Shown: in pieces, positions 33,450 through 45,928 of the stretch | Layout: the number at the start of each line of letters is the position of its first letter | Numbering within the stretch: position 1 is the stretch's first letter | Source: Sorghum bicolor | Lineage: Eukaryota > Streptophyta > Magnoliopsida > Poales > Poaceae | Assembly: GCF_000003195.3 (NCBI RefSeq) | Contig: NC_012871.2 | Location: 19,660,658-19,724,657 of the forward strand | Reading direction: 5' to 3' | DNA length: 64,000 nucleotides | Position numbers and translations under genes: made by a program | Notes under the pieces: model-generated | Told to the model about the DNA's origin: nothing | The model's database searches: none | The model's input: only the letters and a program-made list of their open reading frames with translations

Positions 33450-36090
33450 ATCCAAAAATACAAACGAACAGGTCCTGTTAACATAAAGGAACAGACCAGC
33501 TTATTGAACATGTGGTTGGACAAGTTTGTATTTTGTGGTCAATCGGCAGGACCAACTTCTGTCTATCTAGCAGCAGGAGAAAGATTAGCCGATGGTGGCC
33601 GATTTCCCCTCGGCCGATACTTGCTTGGCGCAGCCTACCACCTCCTCCACCAAGTAACTAGGAAACTCCTGCTTGGTCAGCCCATCGGCAACTTGGGGGG
33701 TTCCTGGTGGTTCATTAATATGTGGCTCAGTCTCCACATGCACAAACGCCTCGAGTTTGATCTTTTCGCACAGCGCTTCCCCAGAGATATAACCGAGGAC
33801 CATGAGTTGGATGAAGAAGAATTGGCAACACGCCCTCCCCTAAACTTTGGCGAGGCTGCCATAGTTCTGCCCAGCACAGGAGGCAATGCAGACCAAATCA
33901 GTCGATTCTTCCAAACCCTGTATGAAGGCCTAACCAGAGAGCAGCGAGCATGGTTGCCTTATGATGATCCAGACACCATGTTTCCTTTGGTCTTCCATCC
34001 ATTCAACGATGCTCTTAACAAGGATCATGAAGTGATGATGGCATTGATCACTCCCAGAGCTATACCAGTAAACTTTTTTGGCAGTGGGAAAACTTCCAAT
34101 CAAACTTATGAGTTCTATAACCCATCGACACTAGCTCGTCAATTAGCTTTCTGCCAGCTGCCGATTGCACTCTGTTATGCTGATGTAATAAAACCCAGGG
34201 AAGCCAACACTAACCTCCTCGAATGGATCCGAGTAGCCCAACTGCCATCAAGTGCCGATACAAGTGCAGATTTGTCAGAGTGGATCCTTGCTGCCTTCAT
34301 CACTCAGTCGTACAAACAATGGTGGGCAGAATAGAAGGAGCATTTGTTCTGCAGATCGGCTCTTATGTACCGCGGCATGATCGATCCCCAGTATGAAATT
34401 CCTGATAATACTGTAAGTACCTTCGAACCGATGTTTTAATTCTTTCAATTTTATTTCCATCGGTAATTCACTTCTGTATTATTTCACAGGTTGACACCAC
34501 CCCTCCATCGGTCAGCAGGAGTGGCAAGCCGATTGATCTTTTTCCACCAGGCCCGATCTCTTCAATCGGCAACAACGCTCCCACTTTAGCTGCCATAATG
34601 CATCGAGGTGTGCGTCTAAGAAAGTGACCACCAAACGCTCAAAGACATCTCCATCGGTAGCTGCTTCTACCCTAGCACAAGCCTTCAAGGTAATTATTCG
34701 AACTCCTTTTCATTCATACCGATTCCATTCTTTCATCTGTCACACTTGCGCTCACAAATTTTCTTTTCTATATCAGCATACCGGCGCATCGGCAAAAACC
34801 AGAAGCATAAGTGTCGATGCCCCCAATCCAGTCAGCAGAAGAGAAAAGGTGCCAAGAGTACCAGAGCAAAAACAAAGCGTCAGAGAGTAGCAACACCCCC
34901 TCCTCCTCCGGTGTCTCCAATCTCGGTGGAATCCTCTCCTTCTTCTCCAGAAACACAGACACAGCGAGTACCATCTCCCCCTCAGCCGCAAAAAGCACCT
35001 CAAATGGAAGAACCCCACTCAGAAGAACCCTGGCCAGAAGTGCCTCAGCCAGAAGTTACATTGGCTGACATAGGCGAGCAGGCCACCGATCCAGTAGGAT
35101 TAATCATATCATCGGTAGTCTCTTCAATCCAGACAAGCGCTGCATCTCCCCAAGGTAATACACTTCTTATGAAATCATTGCCGATGAACTCATCTCTTCT
35201 GCCTTACGATTGTGTCTGTTATTCTTTCAGCTGACATAGTTCAATCGGCAGCCTCAGCCGATCAACCTGTGATCCCATCGGCATCTTCTAGTCAGAGGCG
35301 AGAGATTGCCCTGAAACAAGTAAGTTATCCATTCCCCGTCTGCATTATTTATCAATACCTAACCATAGAATAACTCGTTTTAACTCTTCTTCAGGAGCAG
35401 GACTCTCCCGACAGCCTATTCTCTTTCGCCATCGATATCTCTGAAGATGAAGGTGAAGAAGCAAGCTCTTCTCGGGCAGTTGGGATCACATCGGCAGAGG
35501 TCAGGGCAAAGCTGGAAGAACTATCGGCTCTCCTCCACCAAGACGCAGCCCAACTAGTTGATGACTCTGATACGGCCAAGGCTTTATTCAAGACTCTGAG
35601 AGGCCAAATCCCCGCCGATGCCGAAGAAATCCTCTTCCAAGCAGCACATCTGGAGAGCCGTCAACGGCACTACCAGAGGGCTGCCCAGCGCCTTGCTAAA
35701 AGAGCGGCTCAGACTCAGCTTGCTGAGGAGATGATGAAAGTGAAACTTCTCGCCGATGAGAAGCACAAGAACATTGGCACCTTACAATCTTCAGGAGATG
35801 CATGGAAGCAGAAGATTTCTGATTTATCAGCGAGAAGAGAAGCCCTGTTGGCAGAGCTCAAGCAGGTAGAGGATGCCCTATCCCAAGCCCGGCAGGAAGA
35901 AAGCCAACTGCCGGAGACAATCAAGCTTCTTGAGCAAGAACGAAACATTCATGGTCGTAAGGCGCTGCAGATGAAAAAGAGACTGAAGCCGGTGGAAGGC
36001 TCTGCCGATGACGACTTGAAGGAGATAGAGGAAGCCAACCAGATCCGTCTACGCGCCATATCGGCGATCCAGGCACTGTTGAATACGTGA
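33450..36090 (+). pseudogene. C2 PMD gene, rest of exon 2 through exon 6
   Basis: Exon 2 continues 33450-34412, exon 3 is 34490-34689, exon 4 34777-35156, exon 5 35231-35319 and exon 6 35395-36090. Exons 5 and 6 are exactly as long as in C1 (89 and 696 nt), exon 3 is one base shorter (deletion near 34616), and there is another one-base shift near 34820. A TAG at 34332-34334 replaces the Trp codon present in C1. Intron 3 here has a normal GT donor. Exon 6 is again a Glu/Lys/Leu-rich coiled coil. Domain layout is as in C1. Confidence 0.85.
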
Positions 36091-36151
36091 GCTATTCATC
36101 GGCAATACATCCTCGCCCCTCTACTTTCCAGCTTTCCTGACGTTTAGTCTA

Positions 36152-36237
36152 GCCGATAGGACTGCTATCGGCATCTTTTAAAACATTAAGTCCGGCCCCA
36201 GACACATTTTAATCCAGCCGATAGGAGTGTTATCGGC
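36152..36237. terminator. Two perfect hairpins between PMD gene and integrase (C2)
   Basis: GCCGATA/TATCGGC stems at 36152-36172 and 36217-36237, each with a 7-nt loop. They occupy the same place as in C1, inside a 157-bp spacer between converging stop codons. Confidence 0.5.
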
Positions 36238-36247
36238 ATTTAAACTT

Positions 36248-37314
36248 TTATGCATCGACCCATATACTTGGGTAGTACTTCTTCAGATATTTGCCATTTA
36301 ATGCTCTAGGAAATTTGACCCCTTTGAGGGTTTCTAAGATATAAGCATTACCAGGAGCCGATCGACTTATCCGATAGGGACCCTCCCAATTGGGCGACCA
36401 CTTCCCAAATTTTGAACTCTTAGTCCCGATCGGTAGGATTAATTTCCACACTAAGTCTCCATCGGCAAACTCCTTAGCCTTTACTTTCTTATCATACCAT
36501 CTGGCAACCCTCCTCTTATTCTCTTCTATACTCATCAAGGCCCTTAGCCGATGTCCCGCCAAGTCATCTAACTCGTCTGTCATCAAAGTAGCATAATCAT
36601 CGGCAGCCAATTGATCTTGAAAAGATAGTCGCCTAGATCCAGCCTTAATCTCCCAAGGTAGCACTACATCATGCCCATAAACCAACTGATAAAGTGAAAC
36701 CTTAGTCGATCCATGACAAGCCATCCGGTATGACCATAAAGCTTCGTTCAACAATGTATGCCACTTCCTAGGATTTTCTTCAATCTTTCGTTTGATAAGC
36801 TTGATGATCCCTTTGTTAGACTCCTCGACCTGCCCATTAGCTTGAGCATAGTAAGGAGAAGAATTTAATACTTTAATTCCCATACCGATTGCAAATTCAT
36901 CAAACTCCCCTGATGTGAACATAGTGCCCTGATCGGTAGTAATCCTCTAAGGAATTCCAAATCGGTAAATGATGTGCTCTTTCACAAAATCAATCATATT
37001 GGCTGATGTAACTTTCTTCAAAGGAATAGCTTCAACCCATTTGGTGAAATAATCAGTGGCAACCAAGATAAACTTATGCCCTTTGCTAGACGGTGGATAA
37101 ATCTGACCGATTAAGTCAATAGCCCATCCCCGGAACGGCCAAGGTATGATGATAGGATTCATGGCCGATGCAGGCGCTCTTTGAACATTGCCAAATTTCT
37201 GACATCCTTGACATCCCTTGAAATATTTAAAGCAATCTTCAAGTATAGTCGGCCAATAATACCCATTCCTCCTAATCACTCACTTCATCATAAAAGCCGA
37301 CTGATGTGCTCCAC
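36248..37314 (-). pseudogene. int: C2 integrase, core and C-terminal domain
   Basis: Read on minus: part of the zinc-binding domain (CFKYFKGCQGCQKF), the first catalytic Asp (GWAIDLIGQI), the second (TTDQGTMF), the Glu region (YYAQANGQVEESNKG), and a C-terminal domain ending KYYPSIWVDA. A TAG after FGIP (about 36947-36949) and a TGA near 37280-37282 break the frame. Element E is inserted at 37314, between the two His of the zinc domain; the N-terminal part lies beyond 44926. Integrase would insert the cDNA; this copy cannot. Confidence 0.9.
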
Positions 37315-40094
37315 TGTAACACCCGATTTTAAGAACAAAATCAGATATGCACCATATGTGAGTTTTAGAAGACAAGCCTCACATATAGCTACAAATAAGG
37401 GGTAATATCAAAGGACAATGCATAAATTATATAGCGTAGATAATAAATTAGAAACAACCTTGGGCAGCAAACATGGAAGAGAACTCCAAACTTCGGGTGT
37501 TAACCTCACTCTACAGGATCCAACTGACTGGTTGATCACAAGCCCAATACTTCTCCTGAGGTGTGGGGGAGATAGCAAGAGTGAGTCCAAGACGAACTCC
37601 GCAAGTATAACAACTAGATTGTATAGATCCCACAATCTCATGATCAATGTGACATAAATAATATAGAGCATTAAACAATAATCAATGAGTTTCTTAACAC
37701 AAGATTCATCACCCTTAATGTAAGAGTTCCCAAGGCCGCTCGTGACCGTGAGCACGGCTAGTATACCAGTTTTTAACACTCTGCAGAGGTTGTACATCTT
37801 TACCCATGAGTCATGATTTACCATTTCGCCTGAGGTGATCAGCCTCGTAACCCACTACCAAGGTAGGTCGGCAGGGATCACTATGAAGTCTTTCAAAGGT
37901 TCGTCTAACAAGTTAGGGCCGCTTGGTTTCGGTAGTCAGTCCGTGTGATTCTACCACTCGCAGGGAATCCATGGTCTGCTATCCCCCATTTGCGCCACGC
38001 GGGTAACCTCTAACAAGCTAGAAAAATTACTCATACTTGACTAAAGCCAGAGCCATTATAGCCCTCATGGTTGCACTTTCATCCCGGTTATCACTTACGA
38101 ATAAATCCTCAAGTTGCTAAAAAGTCATTATTATCATTTGTTGCTTTATATTAATCTAGTCACAAGATCATAGTCATAGAATTAAAACCCAAATGCTATA
38201 CTTGCCTTGATCCAATTGCTCCTGCTGATCTTACTTGTTTCCAAGGCTCTGATCTTGATGCTCGAAGTAATGCCCACTGTCTAATCCCGATCATCGATTA
38301 TCAACACGCAAACAATCGGAGACAGACATACACGAAGCAAACAAGATTATAATTAGAACAGTACACCAGCAGTAAATAAATTTAAATAAAGGTTTCCCAA
38401 AATCATCTACACACTACTACGATCACGTCAACATTCAGAGAAAACGGAGTTACGATGTGAAATCTACGCATTAAACGGGATTGCAAAGGCTATCTACGGA
38501 CTTGTAATTATCTAGGAAACCTAACAGTAGTGAACCTAGGCAACAGTGGTACCAACATGACGCTTATGAAATTACGAAACTAACGCAACTTGAACGGATC
38601 GAATCGGAGCTAAAACGGAGAAGATATGAATTTTCTAAGATTGTCTTTAGAAAAGTAATTAATTAAATAGGGTCACAAAATTAAAATGTTTCAAATTGTT
38701 AAACCAAGTTTACTAACATGCAGATCTCGTGATTACGAATCTAACGCAATTTGAACGGGTCAAATCGGAGTTAAAGTGAATATTTTATAGCCAAAACAAG
38801 TTCAGTGGCAATTTAGTAAATACTGAAAACGTATTTTGAAGCAAGCCGCGGTAGTTTACGTTTTCAACACAGCAAGGCGTATTTTTTTTCGAATGCGCAA
38901 GGGACCGCGGGTTCAATATTTAAAAAGTTGAGGGGCTCTTTAACAAAATTTCAGGCCGAAAGGGTATTGGCCATCTTGAGCCGTTGGATCTCAGATGAAC
39001 GCGCAAGATTAAAAGAAAAAAAAAGAAAAAACAAAAAACAAAAAGAAGAGAGAGGGAGGGGTGGTGCCTGCTACCGGAAGTGGGCAAGAACGCGACGGCC
39101 ACCATGGCCGGCCGGCTGAGGGCTCGCCGGAGCAAGCGGATGGGAAGCTACGGTGCACGGTTTTTGATTCCGAAAGCACTAGGAGAGAGAGGAGAGCGAT
39201 GCGAGTCCGTTCCTAGCCATAAACACGGTCGGGGAGGTGGTTTCCGCGGAGGTTCACGGCGGCACCATGAACGGCCCGTCGGAGCTCGTGGAGCTGGGAC
39301 TCCGGGCCACGATTGACCAAACCGAGTGCACGCGGAGGAAGAGGACGGCCAGGCGAACTCGCCGGGACACTTGGCGCGGCCAGGGAAGGTCCCGAGCGGC
39401 ACACGCCATGGCCGACGGCCATCGAGCTCGCCGGAGCTCCGTGGTCGGCATGGAGGAGTGCCCCGTTTCGCGAGAAAAATAGACGGGGAGGATGCGGGAG
39501 AGGAGGGGAGCTCACCAGCGCGAAGAACGGAGGCGAAGAAGGCTCGAATCGGCGGGTTGAATGCGGCAAAAGTCACGGCGTTCTCCGGCGGCGTTCCCTG
39601 CGGTTGCAGCGCATTCCAAGAGAGAGTGAGAGTGGAAATAGGGGCGAAATGCAAGCGGGGAGGGGGCTCGGGTGCGGGTGCTGCTCAAAAGGGGCGAGGA
39701 GCGGGCAAAGGGGGAGAACGTGGGAGTGGGAGCGGGAGCGGTTTCGGCACCCAGCAATGGAGAGAGACAGTTGCAGGAGGTGGGTGATGACAAGCGGACC
39801 CCGCCTGGCAGTGAGAGAGAGGAAGGGGAAGAGAGGTGGATTTCTTCTTTTTTTTTAAACAAATTTTCAAAGCTTCTTTCAAATGGAATATGAATTCAAA
39901 ACACTTTTGCTAAAAATCACACTTCACAAAAATAAAATGCTGCAGCATGAATGCATCAATATGTTTCTAAACTTATATTAAATTTTAATTTCCCAAAATT
40001 TATTATTATTATTTTTCTATATTTTATGAGCACAAAATAGCAAATTAAATTATTTTTCATCTATTTCCAAAAGAGTAAAATTTAGGGTGTTACA
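37315..40094 (-). repeat. E 3' LTR (2780 bp) with GC-rich island
   Basis: AT-rich except for about 39050-39840, which is strongly GC-rich and gives many overlapping open frames on both strands. None has gene-like conservation between the two LTR copies: indels change frame freely. The LTRs differ at roughly 30 positions by eye. Confidence 0.9.
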
Positions 40095-40338
40095 ATTCTA
40101 CCCCCTTAAAAATGAATCTCGTCCTCGAGATTCGAAAGAGGCTCAGGTCCTCTGAGAGAAACAGGAAAATATCTTGATAATCCTTTCAACTTCACAACTT
40201 GCATACCAAACTTAAACACTTGTCTCAAGGTCACACCTGGTGAACAACATTTCCATTGAATAACTATTTTTTATAGTTGACCGAAGTCCATCTAGACTAC
40301 TAATTCTCTTATCTTACAACTCCAAGAGACATAGAAAC
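40095..40338 (-). other. E polypurine tract and 3' flank
   Basis: On minus the purine tract TTTTTAAGGGGGTAGAAT (40095-40112) sits directly before the 3' LTR, preceded by a CTCGAGGACGAG motif common in Del/Tekay elements. No ORF. Confidence 0.7.
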
Positions 40339-41013
40339 TTAATATGCATTTGCTTCATCAGGTAGGAGTGGACCACCGTGATACTCAATTCTTTTCCCTG
40401 ACGGTGCTGTTAAAAGCATTTTGTAGTGGGTACCATAGATCACTCCTTTGTGTGCACATAACCATCCATTACCAAGGACCAAGGGAATACCAAGTGACTC
40501 TAACACAATGAGGTTTACACTGAAGTTTTCCTTATTTATGACCAGATTGATATTTGAGCACACCTGATCTGCTTGTATTTCTCCCACTGGGGTTTGAACT
40601 AACAAAGGCTTCCTCGTTGGACACTTCACCCTCTTGATTGTCTTCACGAGGTCGGTGGAAATGAAAGAATGCGAAGCACTTGGGTCAAACAGAGCAAAAA
40701 CTAGCACTGAGTCTACTTGAATATAGCCACCAACCACTTTGGTAGCTCCATGAATGTTATGCCTATCCACATTGCTCAGTCTTCCATTGATATAGTCTCG
40801 TTGCACCCTACTTCCATGAGCAGGCTTCTTACGGCTTTTCCTTTTTCTCTTTCGCCGTTGTGGATTCTGATTTGATTCACTTCCAACTTGCTCTTGAGTA
40901 TCATTATTTTGATAGCACTTGGTTTCACCATACTCATAACATCCTTCAAGGGTAGGATCATCATTCTCTTCCCACGTATTAGTAAGAGGCATCATATAGG
41001 GCTCCTGATCCAT
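40339..41013 (-). CDS. E gag-pol remnant: retropepsin-like domain with altered active site
   Basis: A 224-codon ORF. The first ~90 residues are acidic then very basic (RRKRKRKSRKK). Residues ~90-215 resemble the RVP_2-type protease of chromoviruses (VQTPVGEIQAD, then NLIVLESLGIPLVLG, ending in a HKGVI-type block). The catalytic motif reads FDPSASHSFIS where the family has D-S-G-A, so the Asp is kept but the following Ser-Gly pair is changed; activity is doubtful. The usual downstream Asp-Trp-Leu is also altered. Gag core, RT and integrase are absent. Confidence 0.72.
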   Translation of the reverse strand: MDQEPYMMPLTNTWEENDDPTLEGCYEYGETKCYQNNDTQEQVGSESNQNPQRRKRKRKSRKKPAHGSRVQRDYINGRLSNVDRHNIHGATKVVGGYIQVDSVLVFALFDPSASHSFISTDLVKTIKRVKCPTRKPLLVQTPVGEIQADQVCSNINLVINKENFSVNLIVLESLGIPLVLGNGWLCAHKGVIYGTHYKMLLTAPSGKRIEYHGGPLLPDEANAY

Positions 41014-42125
41014 GGGATACTACACTCCCTGTCATCAAGTGACCAACATCAATAACACGAGAAGGAGAGATGATCATATCCATAGAATATCTCAAGAGAC
41101 AACTCTCACTTCAGGATAAGTTGAAAATGCATCAACCCGTGATATCAAGGTACTACCCCCCTTAAGAAAGGTTGACTAGGAGGCACAAGGAAGGTAGCTT
41201 GCACTTTTTCTAGACAAGTTATCTTGCATTGAGACCTTTTGACATCCCAAGGAACTTATATGCATGGAAGAAACATTTATCCTGAAATTTCCTCACGATA
41301 TGAAAATCACTAGTGCAATAATGGACATAACTCTTGTTCTGTTAATCCAATAGGGTCATAGCTTATACCGTTAGAAAGCTTAGCAACTTATCTAAAAGTT
41401 TTCTAAAGAACACTTCTCCAAATTCTATAGTTATATTTGTCTCAAACAGCAAGTTCCCGAAACTGGTCCAGATTCTGGACAGCACATCTGTATCATCTTG
41501 TGATTTTTGTAACTTCCAAACCATAATAGCTATGAGGGTGATTCTTGCGGTCAGAGAAAGATCTTGAAGTCTAGTTGTTTCCAGAAAAATTTGATAAACT
41601 TTGCACGATCGGACCTTTAGATACACCAGCAATATTACAAACTGCTCCAGAAATCAGCAAGGGATAGAAACAAGAGATAGCCAAACCCAACTACTTATTT
41701 CATTAATCCTTATGCCTTAGGTCTATAAACTAATGAAATTGTGAAGTAATTCCACAAGATCATTGCAATCATTACAAAGATCCAAATCAAACATAAGCAT
41801 AATCACAAACCAACTAAGCATTAAAGGTTCACATGTCAAACAAGTCAACTTGCGATACTATCGTTCTCTTCATATTAAGGGTAAAGATCCTAAGATTCCC
41901 TTTCAACTACATAAGCAGGTGATATGAGAAGATTCTAAAAGCTTATCAAATCAAGGAGTGAAGATGAGAACAAGTACTTTTAAAATAAGCAACAAGGTAA
42001 AGATGAATAGCAATGGAAAGGATATAGTGTAGAGAAAAATATCAAAGTTTATAGAGCAAGGATTTTATGACAATTCCAAAACCTTAAGACGACCAATTTC
42101 TAACTAGGCTTGCGTCCTACAGTCA
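41014..42125 (-). other. E 5' non-coding leader
   Basis: About 1.1 kb between PBS and the protease ORF, AT-rich, without a supported ORF (the 89-codon frame at 41363-41632 shows no recognisable domain). In a complete element gag would start here. Confidence 0.6.
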
Positions 42126-42142
42126 GCATTGCTTTGATACCA
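42126..42142 (-). other. E primer-binding site (initiator tRNA-Met type)
   Basis: TGGTATCAAAGCAATGC on minus, 3 nt inside the 5' LTR. Confidence 0.87.
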
Positions 42143-42145
42143 CTT

Positions 42146-44920
42146 TGTAACACCCGATTTTAAGAACAAAATCAGATATGCACCATATGTGAGTTTTAGA
42201 AGACAAGCCTCACATATAGCTACAAATAAGGGGTAATATCAAAGGACAATGCATAAATTATATAGCGTAGATAATAAATTAGAAACAACTTTGGGCAACA
42301 AACATGGAAGAGAACTCCAAACTTCGGGTGTTAACCTCACTCTACAGGATCCAACTGACTGGTTGATCACAAGCCCAATACTTCTCCTGAGGTGTGGGGG
42401 AGATAGCAAGAGTGAGTCCAAGACGAACTCCGCAAGTATAACAACTAGATTGTATAGATCCCACAATCTCATGATCAATGTGACATAAATAATATAGAGC
42501 ATTAAACAATAATCAATGAGTTTCTTAACACAAGATTCATCACCCTTAATGTAAGAGTTCCCAAGGCCGCTCGTGACCGTGAGCACGGCTAGTATACCAG
42601 TTTTTAACACTCTGCAGAGGTTGTACATCTTTACCCATGAGTCATGATTTACCATTTCGCCTGAGGTGATCAGCCTCGTAACCCACTACCAAGGTAGGTC
42701 AGCAGGGATCACTATGAAGTCTTTCAAAGGTTCGTCTAACAAGTTAGGGCCGCTTGGTTTCGGTAGTCAGTCCGTGTGATTCTACCACTCGCAGGGAATC
42801 CATGGTCTGCTATCCCCCATTTGCGCCACGCGGGTAACCTCTAACAAGCTAGAAAAATTACTCATACTTGACTAAAGCCAGAGCCATTATAGCCCTCATG
42901 GTTGCACTTTCATCCCGGTTATCACTTACGAATAAATCCTCAAGTTGCTAAAAAGTCATTATTATCATTTGTTGCTTTATATTAATCTAGTCACAAGATC
43001 ATAGTCATAGAATTAAAACCCAAATGCTATACTTGCCTTGATCCAATTGCTCCTGCTGATCTTACTTGTTTCCAAGGCTCTGATCTTGATGCTCGAAGTA
43101 ATGCCCACTGTCTAATCCCGATCATCGATTATCAACACGCAAACAATCGGAGACAGACATACACGAAGCAAACAAGATTATAATTAGAACAGTACACCAG
43201 CAGTAAATAAATTTAAATAAAGGTTTCCCAAAATCATCTACACACTGCTACGATCACGTCAACATTCACAGAAAACGGAGTTACGATGTGAAATCTACGC
43301 ATTAAACGGGACTGCAAAGGCTATCTACGGACTTGTAATTATCTAGGAAACCTAACAGTAGTGAACCTAGGCAACAGTGGTACCAACATGACGCTTATGA
43401 AATTACGAAACTAACGCAACTTGAACGGATCGAATCGGAGCTAAAACGGAGAAGATATGAATTTTCTAAGATTGTCTTTAGAAAAGTAATTAATTAAATA
43501 GGGTCACAAAATTAAAATGTTTCAAATTGTTAAACCAAGTTTACTAACACGCAGATCTCGTGATTACGAATCTAACGCAATTTGAACGGGTCAAATCGGA
43601 GTTAAAATGAATATTTTATAGCCAAAACAAGTTCAGTGGCAATTTAGTAAATACTGAAAACGTATTTTGAAGCAAGCCGCGATAGTTTACGTTTTCAACA
43701 CAGCAAGGCGTATTTTTATTCGAATGCGCAAGGGACCGCGGGTTCAATATTTAAAAAGTTGAGGGGCTCTTTAACAAAATTTCAGGCCGAAAGGATATTG
43801 GCCATCTTGAGCCGTTGGATCTCAGATGAACGCGTAGGATTAAAAGAAAAAAAAGAAAAAACAAAAAACAAAAAGAAGAGAGAGGGAGGGGTGGTGCCTG
43901 CTGCCGGAAGTGGGCAAGAACGCGACGGCCACCATGGCCGGCCGGCTGAGGGCTCGCCGGAGCAAGCGGATGGGAAGCTACGGTGCACGGTTTTTTATTC
44001 CGAAAGCACTTGGAGAGAGAGGAGAGCGATGCGAGTCCGTTCCTAGCCATAAACACGGTCGGGGAGGTGGTTTCCACGGAGGTTCACGGCGGCACCATGA
44101 ACGGCCTGTCGGAGCTCGTGGAGCTGGGACTCCGGGCCACGATTGACCAAACCGAGTGCACGCGGAGGAAGAGGACGGCCAGGCGAACTCGCCGGGACAC
44201 TTGGCGCGGCCAGGGAAGGTCCCGAGCGGCACACGCCATGGCCGACGGCCATGGAGCTCGCCGGAGCTCCGTGGTCGGCATGGAGGAGTGCCCCGTTTCG
44301 CGAGAAAAATAGACGGGGCGGATGCGGGAGAGGAGGGGAGCTCACCAGCGCGAAGAACGGAGGCGAAGAAGGCTCGATTCGGCGGGTTGAATGCGGCAAA
44401 AGTCACGGCGTTCTCCGGCGGCGTTCCCTGCGGTTGCAGCGCATTCCAAGAGAGAGTGAGTGGAAATAGGGGCGAAATGCAAGCGGGAAGGGGGCTTGGG
44501 TGCGGGTGCTGCTCAAAAGGGGCGAGGAGCGGGCAAAGGGGGAGAACGTGGGAGTGGGAGCAGGAGCGGTTTCGGCACCCAGCAACAGAGAGAGACGGTT
44601 GCAGGAGGTGGGTGATGACAAGCGGACCCCGCCTGGCAGTGAGAGAGAGGAAGGGGAAGAGAGGTGGTTTTCTTTTTTTTTCAAACAAATTTTCAAAGCT
44701 TCTTTCAAATGGAATATGAATTCAAAACACTTTTGCTAAAAATCACACTTCACAAAAATAAAATGCTGCAGCATGAATGCATCAATATGTTTCTAAACTT
44801 ATATTAAATTTTAATTTCCCAAAATTTATTATTATTATTTTTCTATATTTTATGAGCACAAAATAGCAAATTAAATTATTTTTCATCTATTTCCAAAAGA
44901 GCAAAATTTAGGGTGTTACA
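42146..44920 (-). repeat. E 5' LTR (2775 bp)
   Basis: TGTAACACCC...GGTGTTACA, near-identical to 37315-40094, with the same GC-rich island (about 43880-44670). Confidence 0.92.
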
Positions 44921-44925
44921 TCCAC

Positions 44926-45928
44926 ATACCCCTTCATGGATTTCTCCCATCAAACTCTTAGCTTCCTCATCACCTAAGCATCGGAGAAGAATCCCATCAA
45001 TAGTTCGATAATACAATTCATCTTCGAGGAGCACATACTTGGTGGCTTGAAACCGAACCCGTCTCTCAACTTTCCTAGATGGATCCCTCAAATAATCAAT
45101 GATTTCTTTTCTCCAATCATCGGCACCAATTGCCGATATTGTATTAATCATAGGCTGGTATCTCGAGGCATGCTGAGCCAACCGATTGGCCTCTTCATTA
45201 TGCAATCGAGGAACATGCTCTAATCGAAAATCCTTGAATTTCTTTAACAGTTCCATACTCCTTTCGTAATAAGTTATGAGGACTTCACTTCGGCATTCAT
45301 AGTTTCCAGCCAATTGATTTATAACTAGCATAGAATCTCCAAAGACCTCAACAGCATCAGCATGAACTTCTCTTAGTAACTCCAACCCTCTTATTAAACC
45401 TTGATACTCAGCCTGATTATTTGTCGACGTGGCGACAATCGGCAAGGAGAACTCATACTTCCTCCCTTGAGGGGAAATTAATACAATGCCGATTCCTACC
45501 CCTCGGTCACATGTGGATCCATCAAAGAAGAGCGTCCAAGGTACAATTTCCAAAGCCCCCACTGTACCGCAATGTTGAGTTACAAAATTGGCCATAATCT
45601 GTCCCTTAACCGCTTTAGCCGATTCGTAACGCATATCGAATTCTGACAGCGCCAAAATCCACTTACCGATCCTGCCACTCATGATCGGCATAGACAACAT
45701 GTATCGGACCACATCATCTTTGCAAATAACCGTGCATTCGGCTAATAGCAAATAATGCCTTAATTTAATACAGGAGAAGTACAAGCATAAGCACAGTTTC
45801 TCAATAGCCGAATACCTGGTCTCAGCATCAATCAACCTCCTGCTTAAATAGTAAATCACACGTTCCTTCCCTTCGAATTCTTGAATTAAAGCCGAACCGA
45901 TGACAATCCCATCGGTAGATAAATACAA
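44926..45928 (-). pseudogene. pol: C2 pol: RNase H, second (archaeal-type) RNase H and integrase N-terminus
   Basis: Open for about 335 codons. First an RT-linked RNase H (GSALIQEFEG, AETRYSAIEK), then a second RNase H with FFDGSTC, NNQAEYQGL and FGDSMLVINQL, which is the extra domain typical of Tat elements. In that domain the last expected Asp of the NxxAD motif reads HNEEANRLA, so the fourth catalytic acid is Asn. After it comes the start of the integrase zinc domain (EIHEGVCG), where E is inserted. A TGA at the 45928/45929 border separates it from RT in the same frame. Confidence 0.9.

Larger units (their letters stand above)
37315..44920 (-). mobile_element. Element E: large non-autonomous LTR element with chromovirus-like protease
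   Basis: LTRs of about 2.78 kb (37315-40094 and 42146-44920) with TGTAACACCC...GGGTGTTACA ends surround only about 2 kb of internal sequence. The PBS TGGTATCAAAGCAATGC is of the initiator-Met type. The sequence beside the 3' LTR (gaatctcgtcctcgagattc) is typical of Del/Tekay elements. Only a protease-like ORF is present. TSD tccac at 37310-37314 and 44921-44925. Confidence 0.9.

Noticed and set aside
37408..37824. 138-codon ORF, repeated at 42239-42655
   Set aside because: Identical because it lies in both LTRs of E; no domain and no evidence of coding selection.
39148..39862. Many overlapping ORFs on both strands in the GC-rich LTR block of E (repeated 43978-44708)
   Set aside because: Open frames are expected at high GC; indels between the LTR copies change the frames, and the products are low-complexity.
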